From an uncultured Clostridia bacterium (GTDB lineage Bacteria; Bacillota; Clostridia; Oscillospirales; Acutalibacteraceae), in contig CAMFPJ010000076.1 of the NCBI GenBank assembly GCA_945971755.1, forward strand, positions 1 to 6,803: 6,803 nucleotides of DNA, given 5' to 3'. The translations under genes and the position numbers were made by a program. Shown piece after piece: positions 1-5,714 of this stretch. Positions within the stretch are counted from its first letter, which is position 1; each line of letters starts with the position of its first letter. Below the pieces are notes generated by a model. That model was not told where the DNA came from and made no database searches. It saw nothing but the letters and a program-made list of their open reading frames with translations.

Positions 1-1447
1 GCAAAATCTCTCTGCCGTCTTTTACGGAACCGCTTTGTGCTGTGGCGGTTTTTCCCCTGCCCACTGCCCTTTCCGTAAAGCCCAATTTTGCGGTACCGTT
101 TTTCACAACACCTTGCAAAATTTTATCAAGTGAATTTGCCGTTTGCTTTGAAATTACTCGCACGCCGCTTTCGGTTGCAAGTTTTTGTATTGTCTCTCCG
201 TTTTCGCCTAAAATCTCTTTCATCAGAACAGGGGTGTGGTAAACTCCGCCGTTTGCAATGGCAGAATATGCCGCCGCCATTTGCCACGGAGTTGCAAGCA
301 AGTCCCCTTGCCCGAAAGAAAGGTTAGAGAGCGAAGACTCGGTTGAAACCGCCTCTGCGCTTGGCAAAATTCCTGCCTTAGAATAAACGCCGTCCTCATA
401 CTCAAAGCTCTTGCCGAGTCCTAAGCCGGCGCAAAGATTTACCAGCTTTTCCGCCCCAACCTTTTGCCCCAGTTCAATAAAATAAGTATTGCAAGATTTT
501 TCCATTGCGGTACTCATTGTCACATTTCCGTGAATTGCACCGTTATTACACCTAAAGCCAACTCCGCCCTTAAAGGTTATTCCGTTGCAATAATGCTCAA
601 CTGTTACTCCGTTTTCAAGTGCCGCCGCAGCAACAAAAGGCTTAAAAACCGACCCAACGCTAAAGGGTGTGTCCGCCCTGTTGATAAACGGTGCGTTTTC
701 ATCATCAAGATAATCTGCAACATTATCAGGGTCAAAATCAGGCAAAGAAACAGAGGCAAGTATTTCGCTGTTCTCACTGTCCATCACCACTGCCGCACCT
801 ACCGAAATATCAGAATTTTTCATAATCTTTTCTAAAGCGGACTGAAACTCTTTATCTATTGTGAGAACTATTCCGCCCTTATCGGGATAACCGATTTGAG
901 TAACTTTAAGTTCCTTACCAAGCAAAACATGGCCTTTAGCATCTGCATTCCAAGTGACGGCAATTTCGCCTCCCGTCATTTTAAGGTAACTGTCATAGGC
1001 CTTTTCAAGTCCGGAAACGCCGTTGCCGTCTGAGTCTAAATAGCCGATTAACTGGGGGCAAAGCCTTTCCCCGCTATATCTTTTTACAATGCCCACAGAC
1101 TTTATTTCACTGTCGTTGAAAATGTGCGACGAATTGAATTTTATAACTTTGCCCTTGGACATTTGGGAGTAAATATTTGAAAGATCATCTCCGTTCACGT
1201 AGGGTGTAATCTTTTTAAGAACTTCGGTGCCGGGAAGTGCATAAGTAATATATCTTTTTTCTGTATTCACAAGGGGTACTCTGTTTCTGTCATAAATGCC
1301 GCCGCGGGAAACATTTACGGTTTCAGTTTTTGTGCCCACAATTTCAGACGCCTCAGTATTTTGAACCTGTACAAGCGCAAGCTTTACCGTTAAAAGCCCG
1401 AATACTACCATAAGCGCAAAAAATGCTATTGCTATGCGTTTTTGCAT
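1..1447 (-). CDS. class B penicillin-binding protein (peptidoglycan D,D-transpeptidase), C-terminus cut off
   Basis: The reading frame runs leftward from ATG at 1447 through the window edge, giving 482 residues without a stop. Residues 1-4 (MQKR) are basic and about 5-28 form one hydrophobic segment, as in the membrane anchor of an extracytoplasmic PBP. Residues 48-55 (SRGGIYDR) match the conserved start of the class B PBP dimerisation domain. The transpeptidase domain begins near residue 195. The SxxK motif is S266-V-F-K269, with S266 the acylated serine, SxN is S318-C-N320, and the third motif is K466-T-A468 in place of the usual KTG. No glycosyltransferase domain precedes it, so it should cross-link peptide stems (divisome, elongation or sporulation type; which one is not decidable here). 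The next methionine, residue 13, lies inside the membrane anchor, so 1447 is the right start. The gene follows the PAP2 phosphatase on the same strand and has an unusual hairpin over its ribosome binding site. Confidence 0.93.
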   Translation of the reverse strand, partial: MQKRIAIAFFALMVVFGLLTVKLALVQVQNTEASEIVGTKTETVNVSRGGIYDRNRVPLVNTEKRYITYALPGTEVLKKITPYVNGDDLSNIYSQMSKGKVIKFNSSHIFNDSEIKSVGIVKRYSGERLCPQLIGYLDSDGNGVSGLEKAYDSYLKMTGGEIAVTWNADAKGHVLLGKELKVTQIGYPDKGGIVLTIDKEFQSALEKIMKNSDISVGAAVVMDSENSEILASVSLPDFDPDNVADYLDDENAPFINRADTPFSVGSVFKPFVAAAALENGVTVEHYCNGITFKGGVGFRCNNGAIHGNVTMSTAMEKSCNTYFIELGQKVGAEKLVNLCAGLGLGKSFEYEDGVYSKAGILPSAEAVSTESSLSNLSFGQGDLLATPWQMAAAYSAIANGGVYHTPVLMKEILGENGETIQKLATESGVRVISKQTANSLDKILQGVVKNGTAKLGFTERAVGRGKTATAQSGSVKDGREIL

Positions 1448-1452
1448 AAAAA

Positions 1453-1459
1453 ATCACCC
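1453..1459 (-). promoter_or_regulatory. ribosome binding site of the PBP gene, inside the hairpin
   Basis: On the minus strand GGGTGAT ends five bases before the ATG at 1447. GGTGAT is complementary to the 3' end of 16S rRNA (ATCACC), the downstream half of the full GGAGGTGAT Shine-Dalgarno sequence. The acetyltransferase gene at 2261 uses the same GGTGAT core, so this is a plausible site. All but its last base lie in the paired 3' arm of the hairpin at 1454-1482. Confidence 0.6.
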
Positions 1460-1482
1460 GTATCTATTATTGACACGGGTGA
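1454..1482 (-). terminator. hairpin plus U6, terminator-like, between phosphatase and PBP genes
   Basis: Read on the minus strand, arms of 11 bases (TCACCCGTGTC and GATACGGGTGA) enclose a 7-base loop (AATAATA), followed by six T at 1453-1448. The arms pair fully in minus-strand RNA with one G-U wobble; on the plus strand that pair becomes an A-C mismatch and no T-run follows. It starts 17 bases after the phosphatase stop codon. This fits an intrinsic terminator for the phosphatase gene, but the U-tract ends at the PBP start codon and the 3' arm holds the PBP Shine-Dalgarno sequence. It may therefore act as an attenuator or translational lock instead of, or as well as, a simple terminator. Confidence 0.75.
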
Positions 1483-1500
1483 AAAATATAAACCTATAAT
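1470..1500 (+). promoter_or_regulatory. consensus-like promoter pointing antisense into the phosphatase gene
   Basis: TTGACA at 1470-1475 and TATAAT at 1495-1500 are both perfect sigma-A consensus hexamers on the plus strand. The 19-base spacer is longer than the optimal 17, which should weaken the promoter. Any transcript would run antisense through the phosphatase gene (1500-2147), where I see no plus-strand gene. It overlaps the hairpin of the opposite strand. It may be a real antisense promoter or a chance match in AT-rich DNA. Confidence 0.3.
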
Positions 1501-2147
1501 CAGTTTTTCTTTGCAAAGAGCTTGAGAATATCAATATCGTTTACTTTTTTAATAAGCGGGCTCTCTGTTTCTTCAAGGAAGTTAAGAATAATTCTTGCAA
1601 CAAGGTAGCCGAGAACACCTGCAATAATACCGATTATTACGCCGCCGATAACGTCTGTCGGGTAATGAACCGCAAGGTAAATTCTTGAAAGCCCTGTTCC
1701 GATTGCAACCAAAAGAAATACCCAGCTGTATTTTTTACTTAAAGTAAGGAAAAGCGCCGTTGCCGTTTCAAAAGCCAGTGTTGTGTGGCCTGACGGAAAT
1801 GACTTGTCACTTTCAATGTGTGAGCCTGCGCTTGTGTACCAGCGCATAAACTCCGCGTTGTCTTCATAGTAAATATACGGACGAACTCTTCCGAAAAGAG
1901 GCTTGAAAATACCGTTTGTCATAATTGTGCCGAAAAGAATAGCAAGTATGATTGTTCCTCCGACCTTGCGAAGTTTTTTAGTGAACACACAGAAAACAGC
2001 AAAAAGCCCCAGCGGAATAACAAATTTTTCATCACCGAACATTGTAAAGAATTCTGCAACAACGTTCATAAACGTGCTATGTAATCCACTGAAAATTTCA
2101 TATATTTTCCAATCGAATCCGTCAAAAACCGAAAAATCAAAATTCAC
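1500..2147 (-). CDS. PAP2-family membrane phosphatase, possibly undecaprenyl-diphosphate phosphatase
   Basis: This 215-residue protein carries all three signature motifs of the PAP2/acid phosphatase superfamily. Motif 1 is K82 through R89-P90 (KPLFGRVRP), motif 2 is P118-S-G-H121, and motif 3 is S154-R through H161 and D165 (SRIYLAVHYPTD). H121 and H161 are the expected catalytic histidines, with H161 forming the phospho-enzyme. Hydrophobic segments lie near residues 42-56, 62-80, 123-137, 141-158 and 166-190, so it is an integral membrane protein. Relatives remove phosphate from undecaprenyl diphosphate or phosphatidylglycerophosphate. The penicillin-binding protein gene just downstream favours a carrier-lipid role, but that is inference. 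The start is GTG at 2147, eight bases after AAGGGG at 2156-2161, with a good promoter just upstream. The lysine-rich tail after residue 190 is probably cytoplasmic. Confidence 0.92.
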   Translation of the reverse strand: MNFDFSVFDGFDWKIYEIFSGLHSTFMNVVAEFFTMFGDEKFVIPLGLFAVFCVFTKKLRKVGGTIILAILFGTIMTNGIFKPLFGRVRPYIYYEDNAEFMRWYTSAGSHIESDKSFPSGHTTLAFETATALFLTLSKKYSWVFLLVAIGTGLSRIYLAVHYPTDVIGGVIIGIIAGVLGYLVARIILNFLEETESPLIKKVNDIDILKLFAKKN

Positions 2148-2175
2148 TTCGATTTCCCCTTTCTTGTTTTTTCTT

Positions 2176-2204
2176 ATTTTACTATATATTTATATATTTT
2201 TCAA
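2176..2204 (-). promoter_or_regulatory. promoter of the PAP2 phosphatase gene
   Basis: On the minus strand TTGAAA (2204-2199) and TAAAAT (2181-2176) are separated by exactly 17 bases of almost pure A/T. This is a strong sigma-A-type match. The -10 element ends 28 bases before the GTG start codon, leaving room for a short leader containing the AAGGGG ribosome binding site. Confidence 0.7.
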
Positions 2205-2216
2205 GTGAATAATTCG

Positions 2217-2245
2217 TTGACTTTTCGCCTTATTTTTGTTAAATT
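2217..2245 (+). promoter_or_regulatory. promoter of the GNAT acetyltransferase gene, extended -10 type
   Basis: TTGACT at 2217-2222 and TAAATT at 2240-2245 are spaced by 17 bases, with TG at 2237-2238 giving an extended -10. Transcription should begin near 2251-2253, so the leader would be only about 10 bases and would begin at or inside the AGGTGAT ribosome binding site (2251-2257). It is divergent from, and does not overlap, the phosphatase promoter; only 12 bases separate the two -35 elements. Confidence 0.6.
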
Positions 2246-2260
2246 CAAGTAGGTGATATT

Positions 2261-2818
2261 ATGATTAGAAAATATGAAAACAAAGACAGAGAAGCATTTC
2301 AAAAAATCTGTCTTGAAACCGCACCCGAAAATTTGAAAAGCAGTGCCAAAAAAGCAAACTTTTTGCTATATAGATACTGTGATTATTATATTGATAACTT
2401 CCCCGAATTCTGCTTTTCTTTAACAGGTGAAAACAATGAGGCTGTGGGATATATTCTGTGTTGTCCCGACTCAGTAAAATACAAAAATGAATTCGTGAGC
2501 AAAGGCAAAGATTGTTTATCGCTGACATTTTGGCAAAAGTCCGGCTTGAAGTTTGATACAAAAATTTATTTGCCTTATTATGACAAATACCCTGCGCATT
2601 TACATATTGATATACTGCCGGAATATCAGCACAAAGGATTTGGCACGGAGCTTATATTTTCACTTACAAAAGAGCTTTCAAAGCACAATATTAACGGTGT
2701 AATGCTCTGCGTTGGAGAAAAGAATGAAAATGCCGTAAATTTTTACTTAAAGAACAATTTTACTACTATCAAAAAACTTCCGGGTTCACTGCTTTTAGGA
2801 AAATTATGTAACAAATAA
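2261..2818 (+). CDS. GNAT-family N-acetyltransferase
   Basis: This is a 185-residue single-domain protein. The acetyl-CoA binding core is residues 113-134: HLHIDILPEYQ followed by Q123-H-K-G126-F-G128, matching the Q/R-x-x-G-x-G/A loop that holds the pyrophosphate of acetyl-CoA. Residues 154-169 (NENAVNFYLKNNF) fit the later conserved helix seen in many GNAT enzymes (N-x-x-A-x-x-F-Y). The N-terminal MIRKYENKDREAF is the usual first strand and helix. The middle (70-110) is rich in Phe, Tyr, Lys and Asp and presumably shapes the acceptor site; the acceptor cannot be predicted. ATG at 2261 is preceded by AGGTGAT at 2251-2257. It appears to be a single-gene unit: the next gene starts 87 bases downstream with its own promoter, and no convincing terminator separates them, so read-through is possible. 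Confidence 0.88.
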   Translation: MIRKYENKDREAFQKICLETAPENLKSSAKKANFLLYRYCDYYIDNFPEFCFSLTGENNEAVGYILCCPDSVKYKNEFVSKGKDCLSLTFWQKSGLKFDTKIYLPYYDKYPAHLHIDILPEYQHKGFGTELIFSLTKELSKHNINGVMLCVGEKNENAVNFYLKNNFTTIKKLPGSLLLGKLCNK

Positions 2819-2847
2819 AAGCGTTGAAAGTTGTATATTTTTACTCT

Positions 2848-2875
2848 TTCAAATTATGCCTTTAAGATTTATAAT
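2848..2875 (+). promoter_or_regulatory. probable promoter of the beta-CASP nuclease gene
   Basis: A perfect TATAAT lies at 2870-2875, with TTCAAA at 2848-2853 as a 4/6 match to the -35 consensus, spacer 16 bases. Transcription would start near 2882, about 24 bases before the ATG at 2906. The leader holds the ribosome binding site AGAGGCGAT (2894-2902). Confidence 0.5.
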
Positions 2876-2905
2876 TAAAACATAAAATATTTCAGAGGCG
2901 ATATT

Positions 2906-4507
2906 ATGAAAATACAATTTTTGGGTGCGGCTCACGAGGTTACAGGCTCCGCAACGCTGATAACAGTCGGTACAAAGAAAATTCTTGTTGACTACGGCAT
3001 GGAGCAGGGAGTTAATATCTATGAAAACTGCGAACTTCCTCTTGCTCCTGCTGAAATTGACTTTATTTTTCTTACTCATGCGCACATTGACCACTCAGGT
3101 ATGATTCCGAATCTTGTAGCGAATGGATTTAACGGTACAATTTTTACCACATTTGCCACTCAAAAGCTTTGCAAAATTATGCTTATGGACTCTGCTCACA
3201 TTCAGGAATTTGAAGCTGAATGGCGCAACCGCAAGGCGCAGAGGAGCGGCGGAGAAGAGTATTTACCTGTTTACACTCAAGATGATGTATCCAAGACAAT
3301 ACCGCTTTTCAGTCCGTGCCACTACAACATTGATTATGAAATTTGTAATGAGATCTCAGTAAAATTCATTGACGCGGGGCATTTGCTCGGCTCGGCAAGC
3401 ATTGAACTGACTCTAAGGGAAAACGGAGAGACAAAAACTGTTCTTTTCTCAGGTGACATTGGCAATATTAACCGCCCGCTTATCCGTGACCCGCAAAAGC
3501 CCGAAACGGCTGACATTGTTGTTATTGAGTCAACCTACGGCAACAGACTGCACGGTGAGCGCCCTGACTATGTAAGCCAGCTTACAAGTATTATTCAGCG
3601 TACGTTTGACCGCGGCGGTAATGTGGTTGTTCCTTGTTTTGCTGTCGGCAGAACACAGGAAATGCTTTATCTTATTCGCCAAATAAAGAATGACAGGCTG
3701 ATTAAAAATCACGATAACTTCCCCGTTTGGGTTGACAGTCCCTTAGCAGTTGAAGCAACAGGAATTTACAGTGAAGATTTAGTTGAATTTTTTGACAGCG
3801 AAACTCTCGACCTGCTTGACGCAGGCATTAATCCGATTAAATTCCCAAATCTTAATCTTTCAATTACAAGTGATGATTCGAAATTCATCAATGCCGACAA
3901 AACACCTAAGATTATTCTTTCCGCTTCGGGCATGTGTGAGGCGGGACGTATTCGCCACCACTTAAAGCACAATCTTTGGAGAAGAGAAAGCACAATTCTT
4001 TTTGTAGGTTATCAGTCGGAAGGCACTCTCGGTGCAAAACTCATTGACGGTGCAACCGAAATCAAACTGTTCGGTGAACCCATTGCAGTTAATGCGGAAA
4101 TTGCACAGATGGACGGCATAAGCGGACACGCAGACCGAGATATGCTCTTAAGTTGGCTGCAAAACATTAACCCGAAGCCGAGAAAAGTGTTTGTTAACCA
4201 CGGAGGAGATACCGTTTGTGACGAATTTGCCGCTCGCATTACCGAAACGCTCGGTATTCCTGCCGAGGCTCCGTATAACGGTGCGGAATATAGTCTCGCA
4301 AGCGGAGAAATGCTTGTGGACGGCAATCATGAGAGAATAGTTAAGTTAAAGCCGAAAGAGAGCAGAGCAGATACTGTGTTCCGCAGGCTTCTTGACGCAG
4401 GCAGGCGCCTTATGGTTGTTATTGAGCATAACCGAGGCGGTGCAAATAAGGATCTTGCAAAATTTGCAGACCAAATCAACGCCCTTTCTGACAAATGGGA
4501 CAGATAA
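2906..4507 (+). CDS. metallo-beta-lactamase/beta-CASP protein, RNA-processing nuclease type
   Basis: This 533-residue protein has the complete metal site of the metallo-beta-lactamase fold: H58-A-H60-I-D62-H63, H159 (DAGHLLGS) and D184 (FSGDIGN). The beta-CASP markers of nucleic-acid-cleaving members follow: motif A E208 (VIESTYGN), motif B H351/H352 after SASGMCEAGRI, and motif C H408 (SGHADRD). The order and wording match bacterial and archaeal CPSF-73/Ysh1-like ribonucleases such as Thermus TTHA0252, two-zinc enzymes that cut single-stranded RNA. It is not RNase J, whose motifs and C-terminal domain differ. Residues 425-434 (PRKVFVNHGG) close the MBL fold. About 70 further residues (roughly 463-533) form a charged helical tail with RRLLDAGRRL, which I cannot assign. 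It is expected to be cytoplasmic. ATG at 2906 follows AGAGGCGAT; the gene ends 14 bases before a strong terminator. Confidence 0.93.
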   Translation: MKIQFLGAAHEVTGSATLITVGTKKILVDYGMEQGVNIYENCELPLAPAEIDFIFLTHAHIDHSGMIPNLVANGFNGTIFTTFATQKLCKIMLMDSAHIQEFEAEWRNRKAQRSGGEEYLPVYTQDDVSKTIPLFSPCHYNIDYEICNEISVKFIDAGHLLGSASIELTLRENGETKTVLFSGDIGNINRPLIRDPQKPETADIVVIESTYGNRLHGERPDYVSQLTSIIQRTFDRGGNVVVPCFAVGRTQEMLYLIRQIKNDRLIKNHDNFPVWVDSPLAVEATGIYSEDLVEFFDSETLDLLDAGINPIKFPNLNLSITSDDSKFINADKTPKIILSASGMCEAGRIRHHLKHNLWRRESTILFVGYQSEGTLGAKLIDGATEIKLFGEPIAVNAEIAQMDGISGHADRDMLLSWLQNINPKPRKVFVNHGGDTVCDEFAARITETLGIPAEAPYNGAEYSLASGEMLVDGNHERIVKLKPKESRADTVFRRLLDAGRRLMVVIEHNRGGANKDLAKFADQINALSDKWDR

Positions 4508-4521
4508 TTAAGTAAAAAGAA

Positions 4522-4546
4522 AGCCGATACAGCAAATGTATCGGCT
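4522..4546. terminator. bidirectional intrinsic terminator
   Basis: Perfect 10-bp arms (AGCCGATACA at 4522-4531, TGTATCGGCT at 4537-4546) enclose the loop GCAAA. On the plus strand ATATTTTAT follows; on the minus strand TTCTTTTTAC follows. It sits 14 bases after the stop of the nuclease gene and 5 bases after the stop of the convergent lactate dehydrogenase gene, so it should end transcription of both. Confidence 0.88.
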
Positions 4547-4551
4547 ATATT

Positions 4552-5541
4552 TTATGCGTTTTGCAGATGAACCTCGTTTTCACATTTTCCCGTTCGAAAA
4601 TAATCTAAAATGTTCTGCGTTGTGGTTTGAGCTATGCCTTCCAATGCTTCATCAGTCAAAAAGGCCTGATGAGAAGTTAAAATAACATTCGGCATTGAAA
4701 TAAGCCGAGCGAGAACGTCATCTTCCAAAATGTGTCCTGAAACATCTCTGAAGAAAAGGTCAGATTCTTCTTCGTAAACATCAAGACAAGCTGCTCCGAT
4801 TTTGCGAGATTTAATACCGTCAAGAAGGGCTTCGGCATCAATCAGCGCACCGCGCGAGGTGTTAATTATTACTACACCTTTTTTAAGCTTATCAACAACA
4901 GTTTCATCAAGGATATGATAAGTTTCTTCCGTAAGCGGACAATGGAATGAAATAACATCACTTTTTCCCCAGATTTCGTCAAGTGAAACGTAATTAAGTC
5001 CGCTGTCTTTTACGGGGAATTTGTCATAACACAAAACATTCATTCCAAAGCCCTTGCAAATATCAATGAAACACCTGCCGATTTTACCCGTACCGATTAC
5101 CCCAACGGTTTTTCCGTGAAGGTCAAAGCCTGTTAGCCCATTAAGTGAAAAATTAAAGTCTTTTGTGCGGATATAAGCCTTGTGAATTCTGCGAATTGAA
5201 GTTAAGAGCATTGCCATTGCGTGCTCGGCAACCGAATAAGGCGAATAGGCAGGAACACGAACTACCGTTATTTTGCCGTCACATGCGGACAAATCAACGT
5301 TATTATAGCCTGCGCAACGAAGAGCAATGAGTTTTACCCCGTCATCATAAAGCTTGTCAACAGTTTCTTTATCAAGGCTGTCATTGACAAAAACGCAAAC
5401 GCAATCCGCTCCCCTTGCAAGTTCGGCGGTGTCCGCATTAAGTTTTGTTTCGTAATATTTGATTTTGATGTTTCTTTCTTCCGCAAACTTCTCGAATGAT
5501 GAAATATCATAAGGCTTTGCGTCAAAAAATGCTATTCTCAT
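4552..5541 (-). CDS. ldhA: D-lactate dehydrogenase, NAD-dependent, fermentative
   Basis: This enzyme reduces pyruvate to D-lactate with NADH, re-oxidising NADH during fermentation in the cytoplasm. With ATG at 5541 it has 329 residues, the length I recall for E. coli LdhA, and many blocks match that protein: FVND near 51, RCAGYNNVDL at 75-84, VRVPAY near 94, AEHA at 105, NFSLNGLTGF at 130, SRGALID at 229 and DLFF at 261. The nucleotide loop is G150-T-G152-K-I-G155. Catalytic residues of the D-2-hydroxyacid dehydrogenase family are present: R230, E259 (DVYEEE) and H291 (SHQAFLT). A GTG at 5550 is in frame but would sit one base after AAGGAG, so ATG at 5541 is preferred. VanH-type enzymes of vancomycin resistance are related, but no ligase or dipeptidase gene lies beside it, so fermentation is more likely. 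It is divergent from the methyltransferase gene. Confidence 0.93.
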   Translation of the reverse strand: MRIAFFDAKPYDISSFEKFAEERNIKIKYYETKLNADTAELARGADCVCVFVNDSLDKETVDKLYDDGVKLIALRCAGYNNVDLSACDGKITVVRVPAYSPYSVAEHAMAMLLTSIRRIHKAYIRTKDFNFSLNGLTGFDLHGKTVGVIGTGKIGRCFIDICKGFGMNVLCYDKFPVKDSGLNYVSLDEIWGKSDVISFHCPLTEETYHILDETVVDKLKKGVVIINTSRGALIDAEALLDGIKSRKIGAACLDVYEEESDLFFRDVSGHILEDDVLARLISMPNVILTSHQAFLTDEALEGIAQTTTQNILDYFRTGKCENEVHLQNA

Positions 5542-5549
5542 ATTTACCA

Positions 5550-5555
5550 CTCCTT
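5550..5555 (-). promoter_or_regulatory. ribosome binding site of ldhA; decides the start codon
   Basis: AAGGAG on the minus strand lies eight bases before ATG at 5541, which is ideal spacing. It is only one base away from the in-frame GTG whose first base partly overlaps this site at 5550, ruling that GTG out as the main start. Confidence 0.8.
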
Positions 5556-5590
5556 ATTTTTTCGGTAATATTTTGTCCAAAGTGCAAAGA

Positions 5591-5620
5591 ATTATAGATT
5601 TTACTGTTAAAATGTGTTAG
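5591..5620 (-). promoter_or_regulatory. probable promoter of ldhA
   Basis: On the minus strand a perfect TATAAT occupies 5596-5591, with CTAACA (5620-5615, 4/6 match) 18 bases upstream. The leader would be about 40 bases. The -35 element overlaps the likely -10 element of the divergent methyltransferase gene at 5618-5623. NADH-responsive Rex repressors control many clostridial ldh genes, but I could not make out a convincing Rex site here. Confidence 0.5.
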
Positions 5621-5640
5621 AATAAAGTACTGAAAGGCGG
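5615..5640 (+). promoter_or_regulatory. extended -10 element and ribosome binding site of the methyltransferase gene
   Basis: TGTTAGAAT at 5615-5623 is an extended -10 (TG, one base, TAGAAT); the -35 position 17 bases upstream (TAGATT, 5595-5600) is poor. TGTTAAAAT at 5605-5613 is an alternative extended -10. AAAGGCGG at 5633-5640 is the ribosome binding site, with seven bases before the GTG at 5648. Confidence 0.4.
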
Positions 5641-5645
5641 CGAAA

Positions 5646-5714
5646 ATGTGTTCTCTTATTTACTTGAAACAAAATCTTCTTGGGAAAAACTCAAAAGTTC
5701 TCCCGAACCAATAG
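5646..5714 (+). other. out-of-frame 22-codon ORF overlapping the methyltransferase start
   Basis: ATG at 5646-5648 shares its final G with the GTG start at 5648 (ATGTG). Both are within reach of the same ribosome binding site. Reading from the ATG gives a 22-residue peptide (MCSLIYLKQN...) ending at TAG 5712-5714. It is probably not a functional peptide, but initiation there would compete with the GTG start. Confidence 0.3.

Noticed and set aside
464..835. Plus-strand open frame of 123 codons
   Set aside because: It lies wholly inside the PBP gene on the other strand. Its residues show no known motif and the composition is unlike a real protein (rich in Cys, Arg, Asn and His), and no ribosome binding site precedes it.
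1903..2208. Plus-strand open frame of 101 codons ending in a hydrophobic stretch
   Set aside because: It is antisense to the phosphatase gene, and the apparent membrane tail comes from the AT-rich promoter region.
2824..2852. Inverted repeat TTGAAAG/CTTTCAA after the acetyltransferase gene, as a terminator
   Set aside because: The stem is only 7 bp and mostly A/T, the loop is 15 bases, and no T-run follows; its 3' arm also overlaps the probable -35 of the next gene. It could be a weak operator, but there is no support.
4012..4326. Minus-strand open frame of 104 codons inside the nuclease gene
   Set aside because: The sense strand encodes conserved beta-CASP motifs across this stretch, so the frame is a shadow rich in Ser and Pro.
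4552..5541. VanH-like role in vancomycin resistance for the D-lactate dehydrogenase
   Set aside because: No D-Ala-D-Lac ligase, VanX dipeptidase or two-component system is nearby, and the sequence resembles fermentative LdhA throughout.
5542..5550. In-frame GTG at 5550 as the ldhA start, adding three residues
   Set aside because: It is one base from the Shine-Dalgarno AAGGAG. ATG at 5541 has ideal spacing and gives the usual 329-residue length.
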